A DNA stretch of 23,081 nt from JBHHZM01 sp046758065 (GCA_046758065.1 JBHHZM010000043.1:1-23081); one strand, 5' to 3'. Positions 1 to 8,046 are shown, numbered from the stretch's first letter. The notes: generated by a model from the letters alone, not told the origin. Numbers and translations: made by a program.

Positions 1-178
1 CTACATCGCGGTCGGCATCTCGGGCGCCATCCAGCACCTCGCCGGCATGAAGGACTCGAAGGTCATCGTCGCCATCAACAAGGACGAGGAAGCGCCGATC
101 TTCCAGATCGCCGATTACGGCCTCGTCACCGACCTGTTCAAGGCGCTGCCCGAACTCAGGGCCGAACTGTCGAAATAG
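1..178 (+). CDS. etfA: Electron transfer flavoprotein alpha subunit, C-terminal end (partial)
   Basis: Only the last 58 codons are present; the frame opens at base 2 and ends at TAG 176-178. The peptide has the conserved EtfA FAD-domain tail: a GISGAIQH stretch, then KVIVAINKDEEAPIF, then IADYGLV and a helix ending in LPEL. EtfA with EtfB passes electrons from acyl-CoA dehydrogenases to ETF-ubiquinone oxidoreductase. The next gene, 3-hydroxybutyryl-CoA dehydrogenase, starts 40 bases later on the same strand, and etfB-etfA-hbd is a common order in alphaproteobacteria. The identity is near certain; the upstream part lies outside the window. Confidence 0.95.
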   Translation, partial: YIAVGISGAIQHLAGMKDSKVIVAINKDEEAPIFQIADYGLVTDLFKALPELRAELSK

Positions 179-218
179 CCGGACGGCGACGCCGCAAACC
201 GCGAGGGCCAAGGCAACC

Positions 219-1091
219 ATGATCAAGAAAATCGGCGTCATCGGTGCGGGACAGATGGGCAACGGCATCGCTCACGTCTGCGCGCTTGCCGGCTTCGACA
301 CGATCCTGACCGATATCTCGGCCGAGCGCGTGCAACAGGCGCTCGATACCATCGACCGCAACCTCGACCGTCAGGTGCATCGCGGCAAGATCGGCGCGGA
401 CGACAAGGCCGCGGCGCTGGCGCGCATCGCGACGGCGAGCGGTTGCGACGACCTCGCCGATTGCGACCTGGTGATCGAGGCGGCGACCGAGGACGAAGAA
501 ATCAAGAAGGACATCCTCGGAAAGTTGTGCAAGGTCCTCAAGCCCGAGGCGCTGGTCGCCACCAACACGTCGTCGATCTCGGTAACGCGACTCGCCTCGG
601 CGACCGACCGGCCCGGCAAGTTCGTCGGCATGCACTTCATGAACCCGGTGCCGGTGATGAAACTCGTCGAGCTCATCCGCGGGCTCGCCACCGACGAGGA
701 CACCTACCGGACGGTGCGCGATCTCGCCGAAAAGCTCGGCAAGCAGCCGGTCAACGCCGAGGATTTTCCCGCCTTCATGGTCAACCGCATCCTGCTGCCG
801 ATGATCAACGAGGCGATCTACACGCTTTACGAAGGCGTCGGCTCGGTCGATGCGATCGACATCGCCATGAAGCTCGGCGCTAACCACCCGATGGGTCCGC
901 TCGAACTCGCCGACTTCATCGGCCTCGACGTCTGCCTCTCGGTGATGCAGGTGCTCTACGACGGACTCGCCGATTCGAAGTATCGGCCGTGTCCGCTTCT
1001 GGTGAAGTACGTCGAGGCCGGCTGGCTCGGCCGCAAGGCGGGCCGGGGCTTCTACGACTATACGTCCGGGACTCCGGTCCCGACGCGCTGA
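219..1091 (+). CDS. hbd: 3-hydroxybutyryl-CoA dehydrogenase
   Basis: A 290-residue protein, the usual length for the short single-function 3-hydroxyacyl-CoA dehydrogenases. Residues 1-30 form the NAD-binding Rossmann start, with the GAGQMG glycine motif at 9-14. The catalytic dyad is visible as His139 in GMHFMNPVP and Glu151 in KLVEL. The C-terminal domain contains FMVNRILLPMINEA and ends with a typical GRKAGRGFYDY. It interconverts 3-hydroxybutyryl-CoA and acetoacetyl-CoA in beta-oxidation or PHB/butyrate metabolism. The ATG follows AAGG after a short spacer and begins directly at the Rossmann strand. It lies downstream of etfA, probably in the same transcript. Both hbd and paaH are used as names for this family. 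Confidence 0.95.
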   Translation: MIKKIGVIGAGQMGNGIAHVCALAGFDTILTDISAERVQQALDTIDRNLDRQVHRGKIGADDKAAALARIATASGCDDLADCDLVIEAATEDEEIKKDILGKLCKVLKPEALVATNTSSISVTRLASATDRPGKFVGMHFMNPVPVMKLVELIRGLATDEDTYRTVRDLAEKLGKQPVNAEDFPAFMVNRILLPMINEAIYTLYEGVGSVDAIDIAMKLGANHPMGPLELADFIGLDVCLSVMQVLYDGLADSKYRPCPLLVKYVEAGWLGRKAGRGFYDYTSGTPVPTR

Positions 1092-1114
1092 CGTGCCCGC
1101 CGGGAACCGGCGCC

Positions 1115-1870
1115 TCAGGCCGTGACCCGACCCTCGAGAATATGCCAGGCGATGGGCAGCGCCGTCTCGCGCGGCATGCCCGGCGCCAGCCGCGGGTCGT
1201 AGAGCAGGCGGATCGCGCGTTCGTCGCACGGCGAGAAGTCTGCGGCGCGCGCCGCGGCATAACGATGCGCGAGGACCGACGGCATACAGGCCGTCGCGCG
1301 CGGTCCGCTCCAGTGATTGTCGAAGCCGAGCGCGTGCATCAGTTCGTGGCGCAGACAGTCGGTATAGCGCAGGCTCAGCTCGATCTCCCCGGTGTGCAGC
1401 CGCCCGCCGTTGCCGTAGGTGGCGCATTGCCCGACCGCTCCGCCGTAGCGCGCCATCATCTCCTCGTGCGCCAGATAATAGACATTGAGAGTATTGCCGC
1501 CGTCCACGCCGTCGTCGGCCGCGTTCCCGGCGAGATCGAAATCGAACCCGGTCCAGCGCGAGAGTCGCGCCAGCAGCCCGCGAAGCCCGGCGAGGCGACG
1601 CAACCCCGGGGCGCCGTAGGCGTGAACGGCCACCGGACCGGCCCACCGGCGCACCCCGCCGGGCGTCGCGACGCCGCCGGCCACCCTGCGGGTGAGCGCG
1701 ACCGCGTCGAAAAAAGTCAGCATTTCCTCGGGCGCCGGACCCGGGCGTCGCAGCAGCGGCGGCGCAGCGGAAGACGCCGGGAGAATCGCGGCGGCGGCGA
1801 GGCAGACGAGCGTCTGCCGCCGGTCGAATTCCACCGCCGCACGCACAGGCCCGCGCCGCCGTCCGGTCAT
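1115..1870 (-). CDS. DUF2927 family, metzincin-like putative exported metalloprotease
   Basis: A 251-residue protein with a zinc-protease signature, HELMHALGFDNH (residues 175-186), matching HExxHxxGxxxH with His175, Glu176, His179 and His186. This is characteristic of DUF2927 proteins in alphaproteobacteria. The N-terminus has a twin arginine (17-18) followed by a hydrophobic run to about residue 35 and an ASSAA stretch, so a Tat or Sec signal peptide is likely. Four cysteines (149, 172, 195, 215) surround the active site and could form disulfides in the periplasm. The ATG is 4 bases downstream of a possible small ORF, suggesting a two-gene unit. Its substrate is unknown. It is convergent with hbd, 23 bases away. 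Confidence 0.85.
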   Translation of the reverse strand: MTGRRRGPVRAAVEFDRRQTLVCLAAAAILPASSAAPPLLRRPGPAPEEMLTFFDAVALTRRVAGGVATPGGVRRWAGPVAVHAYGAPGLRRLAGLRGLLARLSRWTGFDFDLAGNAADDGVDGGNTLNVYYLAHEEMMARYGGAVGQCATYGNGGRLHTGEIELSLRYTDCLRHELMHALGFDNHWSGPRATACMPSVLAHRYAAARAADFSPCDERAIRLLYDPRLAPGMPRETALPIAWHILEGRVTA

Positions 1871-1874
1871 GGGG

Positions 1875-2060
1875 TCAGGAGGGCAGGCCGGGGGCGCCGA
1901 ATTCGAGGGTCCGGAAGCGCCGCTCGACGATCGGCAGGCGCCGCCGCGGCAACGGAAAGCGCTTCGGCGCGCGGCGCATCCGGCGCGTGACGCGGATCGC
2001 CAGAAAGAGGGCGCTGCGCGGTCTGCGAAAAGCGAGGCGCGGGTTGCGCGTCCGCGACAT
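1875..2060 (-). CDS. Possible small Arg-rich protein (hypothetical)
   Basis: A 61-codon frame from ATG 2060; an upstream GTG at 2099 would give 74 codons. I do not recognise the product. It is very basic, with about a third of residues Arg or Lys in runs such as RRMRRAPKR and PRRRLP, and it has no cysteines or membrane segment. The case for a real gene is that most codons end in G or C, the stop lies 4 bases before the DUF2927 start, and a perfect CtrA-type box sits 50 bases upstream. The case against is the lack of a strong ribosome binding site and the ease with which GC-rich DNA yields Arg-rich frames. It may instead be leader sequence for the protease gene. Confidence 0.4.
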   Translation of the reverse strand: MSRTRNPRLAFRRPRSALFLAIRVTRRMRRAPKRFPLPRRRLPIVERRFRTLEFGAPGLPS

Positions 2061-2109
2061 GGGAGTTTCCGAAGCTGTCGTCGCCGAGCCCCAGAACACC
2101 CCGATTCGA

Positions 2110-2124
2110 TTAAGGTTAGGTTAA
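2110..2124 (-). promoter_or_regulatory. Perfect CtrA-type binding site (TTAA-N7-TTAA)
   Basis: TTAA at 2110-2113 and TTAA at 2121-2124 are separated by exactly seven bases, which is the full CtrA consensus of Caulobacter and relatives. TTAA is very rare in this GC-rich window, so the exact spacing is unlikely to be background. The site lies in the 93-base gap between the tlpA-like gene and the small ORF, 50 bases upstream of ATG 2060 on the minus strand, where an activator site near -35 would be expected. CtrA binding is inferred. Confidence 0.55.
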
Positions 2125-2153
2125 CACGCGGGTTTTCCGCAAACTGCCGCGAC

Positions 2154-2747
2154 CTACTCCTGCCCTTGGGCCGAGACCGCGGTCAGCAGATCGAGGTGGC
2201 TGCTGATGAAGCCGTAGGCGCCGATCGAATCCCATTCGACCGGACCCTTGATGCGGCCAAGTTCGTTGCCCTTGGGCCCGATCAACAGCGTCGTCGGCAG
2301 GCCGTTGATCCCCAGCGCCCGCGCCGCCAGTGATTTTTCGTCGTAGTACGGCATAAGGTTGCGGAGTTTCAGCCGTTCGAAGAACGGCGCCACTTTCGCC
2401 GCGCCGCCGCGATCGAGACTGAGCGCCACGACCTCGAAGCGGGAACCGCCGAGCGCCGCCTGTAAACGATCGAGCGACGGCATTTCGCGGATGCACGGCG
2501 CGCACCAGGTGGCCCAGAAGTTGAGCAGCACCACGCGGCCGCGAAAATCGGCGAGCGTAAGCGCGCGCCCGGTGCCGTCGGTGAATTGCACCTCGGGCAG
2601 CGCCCGCGGCGGATATGCGGGCTCGAAGCCGGGTATCGGCTGTGCCGGCGCGGCAGACGCGACGCTTGATTGCGCGAGGAATGCCGTCACAATAAGGATC
2701 AGGGCGGGACGCAACAGGAAAGCGACGATGTTTTTCACGGGTTTCAC
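2154..2747 (-). CDS. TlpA-like thiol:disulfide thioredoxin, periplasmic
   Basis: A 197-residue protein from GTG 2747; a second in-frame GTG lies at 2738. GGAGG (complement of 2751-2755) is 3 bases from the first GTG and 12 from the second, so either start is possible. Residues 8-33 form a hydrophobic signal or anchor ending in SSVASAAPA. The thioredoxin fold follows, with the active site WCAPC at 81-85 inside LLNFWATWCAPCIREMPSL and the cis-proline region NGLPTTLLIGPKG. TlpA/ResA/CcmG-like proteins reduce periplasmic disulfides, often for cytochrome c or oxidase maturation. The gene is divergent from argH with 21 bases between start codons, a pairing common in alphaproteobacteria. Its exact substrate cannot be told. 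Confidence 0.88.
   Translation of the reverse strand: MKPVKNIVAFLLRPALILIVTAFLAQSSVASAAPAQPIPGFEPAYPPRALPEVQFTDGTGRALTLADFRGRVVLLNFWATWCAPCIREMPSLDRLQAALGGSRFEVVALSLDRGGAAKVAPFFERLKLRNLMPYYDEKSLAARALGINGLPTTLLIGPKGNELGRIKGPVEWDSIGAYGFISSHLDLLTAVSAQGQE
2666..2695 (+). promoter_or_regulatory. Candidate sigma70 promoter for argH operon, inside tlpA-like gene
   Basis: TTGATT (2666-2671) and CAATAA (2690-2695) are 18 bases apart and read toward argH. Because the argH and tlpA-like starts are only 21 bases apart, the argH promoter must lie within the tlpA-like coding region. This is the best match seen there, but it is only moderate. Confidence 0.3.
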
Positions 2748-2768
2748 GGTCCTCCACGGTGCCGCCGG

Positions 2769-4187
2769 ATGAGCGGCAAGAAAGCCCCCGTCGCTTCCGG
2801 CGCCGGCGACGCCAACCCGATGTGGGGCGGGCGCTTCGCCGCCGGCCCGGCCGAGGTCATGGCCGAAATCAACGCCTCGATCGACTTCGACAAACGGCTC
2901 TACGCCCAGGACATCGCCGGCTCGAAGGCCCATAGTGCAATGTTAGTCGCCCAGGGCATCCTGACAAGGGAAGATGGCGCGGCGATCCGCGACGGCCTCG
3001 ACGCCATCCTCGCCGAAATCGAGCGCGGCTCGTTCACTTTCGAGCGCAGCCTCGAGGACATTCACATGAACGTCGAGGGACGTCTCGCCGAACTCATCGG
3101 CGAGACCGCCGGGCGCCTGCACACAGCGCGTTCGCGCAACGACCAGGTGGCGACCGACCTGCGCCTGTGGCTGCGCGACACCATCGACCGCATCGACGGC
3201 GAACTCGCCGCGCTGCAGGCCGCGCTGATCGACCAGGCCGAGACCCACGCGGCGACGGTGATGCCGGGACTGACCCACCTCCAGCCGGCGCAGCCGGTGA
3301 CCTTCGGCCATCATCTGCTGGCCTACGCCGAGATGTTCGGCCGCGACCGCGGCCGGTTGGCCGACGGCCGCAAACGGCTCAACGAATGCCCGCTCGGTGC
3401 GGCCGCGCTCGCCGGCACCTCGTTCCCGATCAACCGCGAGACGACGGCGCGGGCGCTGGGCTTCGCCCGCCCGTGCGCCAATTCGATGGACGCCGTTTCA
3501 GACCGCGACTTCGTCGTCGAATTTCTCGCCGCGGCGGGCATCGCCGCGATCCACCTCTCGCGCCTCGCCGAGGAACTGGTGCTGTGGTCGAGCGAACGCT
3601 TCGGCTTCGTCACGCTCTCCGACGCCTTCACCTCGGGCTCGTCGATCATGCCGCAGAAGCGCAACCCCGACGCCGCCGAACTGGTGCGCGGCAAGGCGGG
3701 GCGCATCGTCGGCGCGCTGGTCGCGCTGCTGGTGACGCTCAAGGGGCTGGCGCTGACCTACGGCAAGGACATGCAGGAGGACAAGGAGCCGCTGTTCGAC
3801 GCCGCCGACAATCTCTCGCTCGCGCTGCGCGCCGCCGCCGGCATGGTACGCGACATGACCGCCGACGCCGCGGCCATGCGCGCCGCGGCCGAGGCCGGCC
3901 ACGCCACCGCCACCGACCTCGCCGACTGGCTGGTGCGCAAGCTCGATCTGCCGTTCCGCGAAGCGCACCACGCGGTCGGCCGCATCGTCCGCCTCGCCGA
4001 CGAGCGCGGCCTGCGCCTCGCCGACCTGCCGCTTGCGGCGCTCCGGGAAATCGAGCCGCGCATCGACAAATCGGTCTACGAGGCGCTCGTCGTCGAACGC
4101 GCAGTCACGAGTCGCACGAGCTTTGGCGGCACCGCGCCCGACGAGGTGCGCCGCGCCGTCGCCGCCGCGCGGGAGCGTTTCCTGTGA
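2769..4187 (+). CDS. argH: Argininosuccinate lyase
   Basis: A 472-residue protein, the normal size for ArgH. It opens with the family motif MWGGRF (18-23), followed by the HTARSRNDQVATD segment (about 118-130), the catalytic-base region GLTHLQPAQP (167-176) and the lyase signature GSSIMPQKRNPD (290-301), whose mobile serine loop takes part in catalysis. It cleaves argininosuccinate to arginine and fumarate, the last step of arginine synthesis. ATG 2769 was chosen because it gives the standard N-terminus; the frame is open further upstream but would overlap the divergent tlpA-like gene. The Shine-Dalgarno is weak. Its TGA overlaps the GTG of the next gene in a GTGA arrangement, implying translational coupling. 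Confidence 0.97.
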   Translation: MSGKKAPVASGAGDANPMWGGRFAAGPAEVMAEINASIDFDKRLYAQDIAGSKAHSAMLVAQGILTREDGAAIRDGLDAILAEIERGSFTFERSLEDIHMNVEGRLAELIGETAGRLHTARSRNDQVATDLRLWLRDTIDRIDGELAALQAALIDQAETHAATVMPGLTHLQPAQPVTFGHHLLAYAEMFGRDRGRLADGRKRLNECPLGAAALAGTSFPINRETTARALGFARPCANSMDAVSDRDFVVEFLAAAGIAAIHLSRLAEELVLWSSERFGFVTLSDAFTSGSSIMPQKRNPDAAELVRGKAGRIVGALVALLVTLKGLALTYGKDMQEDKEPLFDAADNLSLALRAAAGMVRDMTADAAAMRAAAEAGHATATDLADWLVRKLDLPFREAHHAVGRIVRLADERGLRLADLPLAALREIEPRIDKSVYEALVVERAVTSRTSFGGTAPDEVRRAVAAARERFL

Positions 4188-4318
4188 GACGCGCGCTGCT
4201 CGTCGCACTGGTCGCCGTCGCGCTCGCGGGCGGCGTCGCCGCCTGCGGCAAGAAGGGCCGCCTCCTGCCGCCGCCGGCGAGCGTCGGCGCCGTCCTCGGC
4301 CCGGCGACGCCGGCATGA
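4184..4318 (+). CDS. lptM: Small lipoprotein, LptM (YifL) family
   Basis: A 44-residue lipoprotein precursor. After MRR comes a hydrophobic signal (4-18) and a lipobox ending at Cys21 (VAAC). The mature protein starts CGKKGRLLPPP, fitting the conserved CGxKGxL start of LptM, which in E. coli helps assemble and oxidise the LptD-LptE lipopolysaccharide translocon. The GTG start overlaps the argH stop and its own TGA overlaps the lysA ATG, so the three genes are coupled. A small lipoprotein between argH and lysA is a conserved arrangement. The LptM role here is by family resemblance. Confidence 0.85.
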   Translation: MRRALLVALVAVALAGGVAACGKKGRLLPPPASVGAVLGPATPA

Positions 4319-5610
4319 ACCACTTCGCCTACCGCGACGGCCGGCTGTGCGCCGAGGAGGTGCCGCTGGAGCGCATCGCCGCGACCGTCGGAACGCCGTT
4401 CTATTGCTACGCGACGGCGACGCTCGAACGCCACTACCGGGTGTTCGCCGAGGCCTTCGCAGACACCGACGCGACGGTGCTGTATTCGCTCAAGGCCAAC
4501 TCGAACCTCGCGGTGGTGCGGACCTTCGCCACGCTCGGCGCCGGCGCCGACGTGGTCTCGGCGGGCGAACTGCACCACGCGCTCGCCGCCGGGGTGCCGC
4601 CCGGACGCATCGTCTTCTCGGGGGTCGGCAAGACGCGCGACGAAATGGCGTATGCGCTCGACGCCGGCATCCTTCAGTTCAACGTCGAATCGCTCGACGA
4701 GATCGAGGCGCTGAACACGGTCGCGGCGGGCCGCGGGGTTCGCGCCGCCGTGGCGCTGCGCATCAACCCCGACATCGACCCCGGCACCCACGAGAAGATC
4801 ACCACCGGCGTCCGCGGCAACAAGTTCGGCATCGACTACGACCGCGCCGGCGAGGCCGCGACGCGCGTCGCGGCGCTGCCGGCGGTCGATCTCGTCGGGC
4901 TCGCCGTGCACATCGGCTCGCAGCTCACCGACCTGGCGCCTTTCGAGGCGGCCTTCGCGCGCCTTGCCGCGCTCGTCGGGACACTGCGCGCCGCCGGCCA
5001 CGACATCGCGCGGCTCGACCTCGGCGGTGGACTCGGCATTCGCTACGAAAACGAAACCCCGCCGCTGCCCGCGGCCTACGCCGAAATGGTGCGACGGGCG
5101 ACCGCGGAGACCGGCTGCGCGCTGCTGTTCGAACCCGGCCGCATGATCGTCGGCAACACCGGCGTGCTGGTGACCCGGGTGATTTACGTCAAGAACACCG
5201 ATCACCGACGCTTCGTCATCGTCGACGCGGCGATGAACGATCTCCTGCGCCCCGCGCTCTACGACGCCTATCACGCCATCGAGCCGGTGATCGAGCCGGC
5301 GCCGGGCGCCCCGCGCGCGCCGGTCGACGTCGTCGGCCCGGTGTGCGAGAGCGGCGACACCTTCGCCCGCGACCGGCCGCTGCCGCCGGTCGCCCCGGGC
5401 ACGCTCTTGGTTTTTCGCACCGCAGGCGCATATGGTGCGGTAATGGCCTCGACCTACAACGCCCGCCCGCTCGCGCCCGAGGTGCTCGTCAAGGGCGCCG
5501 AGTTCGCCGTCGTGCGGCGGCGGCCGAGCTTCGACGAGATGGTGGCGCTCGAGGCGATGCCCGCGTGGCTGCGTGACGAGACCGGCGGTCGCGCCCGGGG
5601 CGTGGCGTGA
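4315..5610 (+). CDS. lysA: Diaminopimelate decarboxylase
   Basis: A 431-residue fold-type III PLP enzyme. Lys60 in YSLKANSN is the PLP-binding lysine. Other hallmarks are HIGSQ (199-203), the glycine-rich phosphate site LDLGGGLGI (235-242), EPGR (273-276) and CESGD (344-348), whose cysteine comes from the partner subunit in the dimer. YNARP (381-385) completes the active site. It decarboxylates meso-diaminopimelate to lysine. The ATG lies within the lptM stop (ATGA), and the TGA overlaps the GTG of the following TIGR02302 gene. The N-terminus MNHFAYRDG is typical of alphaproteobacterial LysA, which supports this start. Confidence 0.97.
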   Translation: MNHFAYRDGRLCAEEVPLERIAATVGTPFYCYATATLERHYRVFAEAFADTDATVLYSLKANSNLAVVRTFATLGAGADVVSAGELHHALAAGVPPGRIVFSGVGKTRDEMAYALDAGILQFNVESLDEIEALNTVAAGRGVRAAVALRINPDIDPGTHEKITTGVRGNKFGIDYDRAGEAATRVAALPAVDLVGLAVHIGSQLTDLAPFEAAFARLAALVGTLRAAGHDIARLDLGGGLGIRYENETPPLPAAYAEMVRRATAETGCALLFEPGRMIVGNTGVLVTRVIYVKNTDHRRFVIVDAAMNDLLRPALYDAYHAIEPVIEPAPGAPRAPVDVVGPVCESGDTFARDRPLPPVAPGTLLVFRTAGAYGAVMASTYNARPLAPEVLVKGAEFAVVRRRPSFDEMVALEAMPAWLRDETGGRARGVA

Positions 5611-8036
5611 AACGGCCGCCCGAAGCCGTCGTCGCGCTCGCCGCGGCGGCGCGCCGCCGGATCTGGCTGGCGCGCGCGGCGCTGCTGTGGGAGCGACTGT
5701 GGCCCGCGCTGTGGCCCGCAGTGTTCATTGCCGGGTTTTTCCTCGCCACCGCGCTGTTCGATGTCTGGACGCTGGCGCCCGGCTGGTTGCACGCACTTGG
5801 CCTCGCGCTGTTGGGCCTCGCCTTCGGCGCGGCGCTGATTCGCGGCCTGAGCCGTCTCACGTTTCCCGGCGAAGAGGAGGCGTTGCGCCGGCTCGAGCGC
5901 AACAGCGGCCTCGCACACCGGCCGCTCGGCGCGTTGCGCGACCGGCCGAGCGCGGGTCTCGGCGACCGGACGACCGAAGGGCTGTGGAACGCCCATCTCG
6001 CGCGCAGCGCGCGCCGCGCCGGCCGCCTGCGCGTCGGACTGGCCTCTCCCGGGCTCGCCCGGCGCGATCCGCTGGGCCTGCGCGCCGCGCTTCTTCTGGT
6101 GCTCGTTATCGCTGTCGCCGCCGCCGGCGGAAACGCGGGAAGCCGCCTCGCGCACGCCGTAACCCCCGATTTTTCGGCATTCGGCGCCGGCGGTCCCGCC
6201 GAGCTCACCTTGTGGATCACGCCGCCCGCCTATACTGGCGCCGCGCCGGTGTTCGTCGCCACCGGGGCGGAGACGACGACGGCGCTGTCGCCGGTCGATT
6301 TGACCGTGCCGAGCGGCAGCGCCGTGCTCGCCCGCGTGCACGGCGGACGCGGCGCGCCGTCGCTGATGGTCGATGAGACCGCGGTCCCGTTCGACGTCGT
6401 GGATTCGGCGAACTACGAACTGCGCGACACCCTGCGCGAGGGCCGCCGACTCGCCGTCGTGCAGAACGGCCGCGAACTGGGTGCTTGGCCGCTTACCGTT
6501 CTGGCCGACCAGCCGCCGGGGATCGAATTCGCGCGGCCGCCGGCGCGTACCCAGCGCGGCGCCCTCAGGCTCGACTATCTGGCCGAGGACGACTACGGCC
6601 TCGTCGCGGTCGAGGTCACGGTGCGGCGCGCCGACGCCCCCGACCAGAGCTTCACCGTGCCGCTTCCGCTGCCGCGCAACGGCGCGCGCACGGCCGAGGA
6701 GACGAGCTATCACGACTTCACGCCGCATCCCTGGGCCGGGCTCGAAGTGACCCTGACGCTGGGCGCTACCGACGCGCTCGGCCAGCGCGGACTGAGCGAC
6801 CCGCTCACCACGGTGCTGCCCGAAAGAATCTTCAATCACCCGGTGGCGCGGGCGCTCATCGAACAGCGCAGGATACTGACCCTCGACCCCTCCAAGCGCG
6901 CCGAGGTAAGCCGTGCGCTCGACGAGATTTCGCGTCGGCCCGAGCATTTCTTCGAAGACCTGAACGTCTTCCTTGGCCTGCGCGCCGCCCGCTGGCGGCT
7001 GCTCTACGACCGCTCGGAGACGACGGTGCCCGCGGTCCAGGATCTCCTCTGGGATCTGGCGCTCACGATCGAGGACGGACCGCTGGCGCTCGCCGAACGG
7101 GATCTGCGCGAGGCCCAGAAGGCGCTGCTCGAGGCGCTCGACCGCGACGCCCCCGAAGACGAAATCGAACGCCTGATTGACAGGCTGCTCGCCAAGCTCG
7201 ACGATTTCCTCGATGCCCTCACCGAGCAGGCCGAGAGCCGGCGCGACATCGACCCCGGCCTTGAGGAACAGATGGCCCAGGAGATTCAGCGCAAGGACTT
7301 GACGGACATCATCGAACGTGCGCGCGAACTTTACCGCACCGGCGCGCGCGACGCCGCCCGCGAACTGCTCTCCCAATTGCAGGAGATGATCGAGAACCTG
7401 CGCGCCGGCCGCTTCGCCGGCGCCGACCGGCAGGGGATGAGCGAAGGCGAGGCGGCCATGCAGGATCTCGAAGGCCTGCTCAAGGATCAGCAGGGCCTGC
7501 TCGACCGGACCTTCCGCTGGTCGCAGGGCAACGGCGAAATGCGCCGGGGCGGGCCGGCCGACCGCGGCTACGCCGAGCAGGAGGCGCTGCGCCGGCGGCT
7601 CGGCGATCTCATGCTGCGCTGGGGCCAGACCGGCCTCGAAATCCCGCGGCCGCTCGGCCGCGCCGAGCGCGCGATGCGCGACGCCGGCCGGGCGCTCGGC
7701 GAAAACCGGCCGGGCCAGGCGGTCGGCCCGCAGACGCGCGCCGTCGATCAGATGCAGCAGGGCGCCCAGGCGATGCTCGACGCGATGCTCGCGCAGATGG
7801 GCCGGGCTCCGCCGCGTCCCGGTCAGGGCCTCAACCTTTTCGGCCAACGCGACCCGCTCGGCCGCGGCCTGATGGGGCGCGGCTACCAGAACGACGGCAG
7901 CCGGACCAAGGTGCCCGACGAGGCGGACCTGCAGCGCAGTCGCGAGATCCTCGACGAGCTTTATCGGCGCGCCGGCGATTTCAAACGCCCGCCGATCGAG
8001 CGCAACTACATTCGGCGGCTATTACGCCGTTTCTAG
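5607..8036 (+). CDS. TIGR02302/DUF4175 family membrane protein
   Basis: An 809-residue protein starting at a GTG that overlaps the lysA stop. Membrane segments are predicted at about 31-52, 58-79 and 157-174, followed by a long soluble part that is likely periplasmic. The region around 200-400 is beta-rich and the stretch from about 430 to 640 is rich in Glu, Leu and Arg, so helical or coiled coil. The C-terminal third is rich in Gln, Gly and Met. Length, position after lysA and overall pattern match the TIGR02302 family, which is confined largely to alphaproteobacteria and has no established function. The linkage to lptM suggests an envelope role, but that is inference. The stop codon lies inside a short repeated sequence. 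Confidence 0.88.
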   Translation: MKRPPEAVVALAAAARRRIWLARAALLWERLWPALWPAVFIAGFFLATALFDVWTLAPGWLHALGLALLGLAFGAALIRGLSRLTFPGEEEALRRLERNSGLAHRPLGALRDRPSAGLGDRTTEGLWNAHLARSARRAGRLRVGLASPGLARRDPLGLRAALLLVLVIAVAAAGGNAGSRLAHAVTPDFSAFGAGGPAELTLWITPPAYTGAAPVFVATGAETTTALSPVDLTVPSGSAVLARVHGGRGAPSLMVDETAVPFDVVDSANYELRDTLREGRRLAVVQNGRELGAWPLTVLADQPPGIEFARPPARTQRGALRLDYLAEDDYGLVAVEVTVRRADAPDQSFTVPLPLPRNGARTAEETSYHDFTPHPWAGLEVTLTLGATDALGQRGLSDPLTTVLPERIFNHPVARALIEQRRILTLDPSKRAEVSRALDEISRRPEHFFEDLNVFLGLRAARWRLLYDRSETTVPAVQDLLWDLALTIEDGPLALAERDLREAQKALLEALDRDAPEDEIERLIDRLLAKLDDFLDALTEQAESRRDIDPGLEEQMAQEIQRKDLTDIIERARELYRTGARDAARELLSQLQEMIENLRAGRFAGADRQGMSEGEAAMQDLEGLLKDQQGLLDRTFRWSQGNGEMRRGGPADRGYAEQEALRRRLGDLMLRWGQTGLEIPRPLGRAERAMRDAGRALGENRPGQAVGPQTRAVDQMQQGAQAMLDAMLAQMGRAPPRPGQGLNLFGQRDPLGRGLMGRGYQNDGSRTKVPDEADLQRSREILDELYRRAGDFKRPPIERNYIRRLLRRF

Positions 8037-8041
8037 AGCGG
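8030..8041. repeat. 12-base repeat TTTCTAGAGCGG, copy 1
   Basis: Identical to 22921-22932, with related bases following in both copies. Here it spans the end of the TIGR02302 gene and supplies its TAG stop. It resembles the start of the small TCTAGAGC-type intergenic repeats known from several alphaproteobacteria, though two short copies are thin evidence. A small hairpin (CACCG 8048-8052 with CGGTG 8059-8063) follows within the end of cpdR. Confidence 0.45.
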
Positions 8042-8046
8042 ATTTC

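Noticed and set aside
2670..2768. N-terminal extension of ArgH by 33 residues
   Set aside because: The frame is open, but the extra residues do not resemble ArgH and would overlap the tlpA-like start; the normal family N-terminus begins at 2769.
5454..7847. A 797-codon antisense frame opposite the TIGR02302 gene
   Set aside because: Same GC-driven shadow effect; the plus-strand product is a recognised family with the expected start, coupling and membrane segments.
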